Positions 62,888 through 64,000 of a DNA stretch of 64,000 nucleotides are shown here, in pieces. How positions within the stretch are numbered: the stretch's first letter is position 1; each line of letters opens with the position of its first letter. Made by a program: the position numbers and the translations under genes. The notes beneath the pieces were generated by a model, which was not told the origin of the DNA, ran no database searches, and saw only the letters and a list, made by a program, of their open reading frames with translations. The DNA comes from an uncultured Anaerolineales bacterium (GTDB taxonomy: Bacteria; Chloroflexota; Anaerolineae; Anaerolineales; UBA6663), in contig CALFZO010000159.1 of the NCBI GenBank assembly GCA_937952305.1, positions 19,735-83,734 of the forward strand. Reading direction: 5' to 3'.

Positions 62888-63523
62888 TCAGCCTTGGGGC
62901 TGGAGCAGCCCCGCCAGGCGGGCCACGACCATGTCCATGGCCACTTCGTTGAAGCCGCCTTCGGGGATGATGATGTCGGCGTAGCGTTTGGAGGGCTCGA
63001 CGAACTCGATGTGCATCGGCCGGACGGTGGTCAGGTATTGCTGGATGACCGATTCGGCCGTCCGCCCGCGTTCAGCGATGTCGCGCTGCAGGCGCCGGAT
63101 CAGGCGGATGTCGGCATCGGTATCGACGAAGATCTTCATGTCGAAGAGCTGGCGCAGGCGCGCGTCGGCGAAGATCAGGATGCCCTCCACCAGGACGATC
63201 GGCTGCGGCTCGACGCGCACGGTGCGGTCGGTGCGCCGGTTCTGGGTGAAGTCATAGACCGGCAGATCCACCGGCGCGCCGTCCCTGAGCGCCTGGACGT
63301 GCGTGATCATCAAGTCCGTGTCGAGCGCGTCCGGGTGGTCCCAGTTGATCTGATTGAGCGCGTTGAGTGGCAGTTGGTGGGAGTCGCGGTAGTAGGCGTC
63401 GTGCGGGACGTAGGCGATGTGGTGCGCGCCGACGCGCTGCAGGATGGTGCGCGCGACGGTGGTTTTGCCGGAGCCGGTGCCGCCGGCGACGCCGATGACG
63501 ATCAGGTTCATATCGGGACTCAT
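62888..63523 (-). CDS. udk: Uridine kinase
   Basis: 211 residues from ATG 63523 (MSPDMNLIVIG); ATG 63511 is the alternative, and the longer open frame upstream would translate the tRNA terminator. Walker A is GVAGGTGSGKTT; DAYYRDSHQLP and NWDHPDALDTDLM bind the nucleoside, RRLQRDIAERGRTAESV is the lid. Phosphorylates uridine and cytidine for salvage. The ATG lies only 17 nt after the tRNA terminator T-run, leaving no room for a separate promoter. Confidence 0.93.
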   Translation of the reverse strand: MSPDMNLIVIGVAGGTGSGKTTVARTILQRVGAHHIAYVPHDAYYRDSHQLPLNALNQINWDHPDALDTDLMITHVQALRDGAPVDLPVYDFTQNRRTDRTVRVEPQPIVLVEGILIFADARLRQLFDMKIFVDTDADIRLIRRLQRDIAERGRTAESVIQQYLTTVRPMHIEFVEPSKRYADIIIPEGGFNEVAMDMVVARLAGLLQPQG

Positions 63524-63539
63524 TCTCTGGCGCGGCCGG

Positions 63540-63582
63540 AAAAAAAGAAGGATGAAGGACCAACCATCATCCTTCATCCTTC
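63540..63582 (-). terminator. Terminator between tRNA-Thr and udk
   Basis: GAAGGATGAAGG (63547-63558) pairs perfectly with CCTTCATCCTTC (63571-63582); on the minus strand seven T follow (63546-63540). It ends the tRNA transcript, and read-through would give udk its mRNA. Confidence 0.88.
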
Positions 63583-63598
63583 AGTCTGCTGGCCCAAG

Positions 63599-63671
63599 AG
63601 CCACCTTCGGGAGTTGAACCCGAAACCTACCACTTACGAAGCGGTTGCTCTGCCGATTGAGCTAAGGTGGC
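63599..63671 (-). tRNA. tRNA-Thr (anticodon CGT)
   Basis: 73 nt. The acceptor stem GCCACCT/AGGTGGC is perfect. D-arm AGCTCAATCGGCAGAGC, anticodon stem ACCGC/GTGGT with loop TTCGTAA (anticodon CGT, reading ACG), T-arm TCGGG-TTCAACT-CCCGA. Discriminator U; CCA is not encoded. Confidence 0.97.
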
Positions 63672-63698
63672 GCTGTTGTCCCCTTGCCGAGCGCCGGG

Positions 63699-63707
63699 AT
63701 TATACCA
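63699..63707 (-). promoter_or_regulatory. Extended -10 (TGG-TATAAT) of tRNA-Thr
   Basis: On the minus strand TGG then TATAAT (63704-63699), 27 nt before the tRNA 5' end, a normal distance for a short 5' leader removed by RNase P. Confidence 0.7.
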
Positions 63708-63963
63708 GATTCTACCCGGATATCGCCCGGCTGGGCTGACTTTCTAGATAATGGCTGTTCTGATTTGAGTGTAACCAATCCTGGTTGAGGCGGCCCCTCA
63801 ATCAGCGGTGCCAGGCTCGCTGGTTCCGCCGGGGTGACGCCAACACCTACAGAAGTCGCAATAAGGGCTGGCCGAATGGGCGGTCTGGCTGGCCCGAAAC
63901 TTGCAGCGCCGAGCAGTTGCCTGCCGCCACATTCTACCCGTGGGGGCGGGCGCCGAACGTCGG

Positions 63964-63972
63964 TGCTATAAT
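63964..63972 (+). promoter_or_regulatory. Extended -10 (TGC-TATAAT) pointing out of the window
   Basis: TG 63964-63965, TATAAT 63967-63972, followed by CGCTCC. No start codon lies 7-9 nt downstream (the first ATG is 63997), so the gene or RNA it drives lies mostly beyond the right edge. Confidence 0.5.
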
Positions 63973-64000
63973 CGCTCCGCACTCGGACGCTGTGCAATGT

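Larger units (their letters stand above)
63672..64000. other. Intergenic region with tRNA promoter and an outward promoter
   Basis: No credible gene. A minus-strand frame (63662-63997) overlaps the tRNA and resembles nothing. The region holds the tRNA-Thr promoter at its left end, a small TTGAGG/CCTCAA hairpin at 63785-63801 and a plus-strand promoter at its right end. Confidence 0.6.

Noticed and set aside
63662..63997. A 111-codon minus-strand frame
   Set aside because: Its end overlaps the tRNA-Thr gene and it spans the tRNA promoter; the translation is Pro/Arg-rich with no family match.

Overview
The window is a high-GC bacterial chromosome segment, most likely from a Chloroflexota member of Anaerolineae type. 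This is inference. It rests on Thr/Pro-rich linkers (TPTATP-like) in many exported proteins, an alpha-beta fused 2-oxoacid dehydrogenase E1, a ferredoxin-dependent 2-oxoacid oxidoreductase next to a sodium-pumping decarboxylase, and V4R, GerMN and FG-GAP proteins of the kind common there. There is no rRNA, CRISPR array, prophage or intact insertion sequence. The only RNA gene seen is a tRNA-Thr(CGT) near the right end.

Layout. 1-198 is the 5' part of recA (minus). 0.35-12.5 kb is a housekeeping stretch, mostly plus strand: GNAT and V4R proteins, an alpha/beta hydrolase, a saccharopine-dehydrogenase-like protein, DUF554, a ComEA-like protein, a MaoC hydratase, the fused E1, an HU protein, an SprA-like metalloprotease and a tRNA-dihydrouridine synthase. 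12.5-25.4 kb holds envelope and membrane genes: a WD40-GerMN lipoprotein, an MBL hydrolase, a large class A PBP, a GT-C-like membrane protein, a CDF exporter, PlsY, a pair of paralogous membrane-anchored proteins, an M20 peptidase and a membrane-anchored HExxH protein. 25.4-29.4 kb holds a sugar epimerase, an LMW-PTP/fructosamine-kinase pair (likely protein deglycation), an HD-GYP protein and an aldo/keto reductase.

29.6-36.9 kb is one co-directional minus-strand run. A two-cluster ferredoxin and VorBAC-type oxidoreductase subunits are followed by two tiny paralogous four-cysteine proteins. Then come a biotin-dependent carboxyltransferase, an OadG-like subunit, a biotin carrier, an unknown lipoprotein and the OadB-type sodium pump, ending at a perfect 16-bp-stem terminator. 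Together these can oxidise a 2-oxoacid to an acyl-CoA with ferredoxin reduction and recover energy from acyl-CoA decarboxylation as a sodium gradient. A decayed universal-stress-protein gene and a NifU-like gene follow.

37.8-55.8 kb is a 13-gene minus-strand polysaccharide operon, tightly overlapping. From the promoter side it has a flippase, a glycosyltransferase, an asparagine synthase, a CgeB-like glycosyltransferase, a WbpB/WbpD/WbpE-like amino-sugar trio, two methyltransferases, three GT4 glycosyltransferases and an O-antigen ligase with a TPR tail. 56-62.8 kb is one 2259-codon secreted chimera: 14 FG-GAP repeats, a von Willebrand A domain, two TolB-like propellers and a carboxypeptidase-regulatory-like domain. 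The window ends with udk, tRNA-Thr and a promoter pointing out of the window.

A cross-cutting signal is an extended -10 box (TGN-TANNNT) placed 7-9 nt before start codons that lack a 5' leader. It predicts leaderless transcripts for at least six genes and corrects several start codons. No wholly new system could be proven from sequence alone. The best candidates for new biology are the four-cysteine protein pair and the lipoprotein inside the oxidoreductase/sodium-decarboxylase run, the paralogous VPI-repeat membrane proteins, and the 14-repeat surface chimera.
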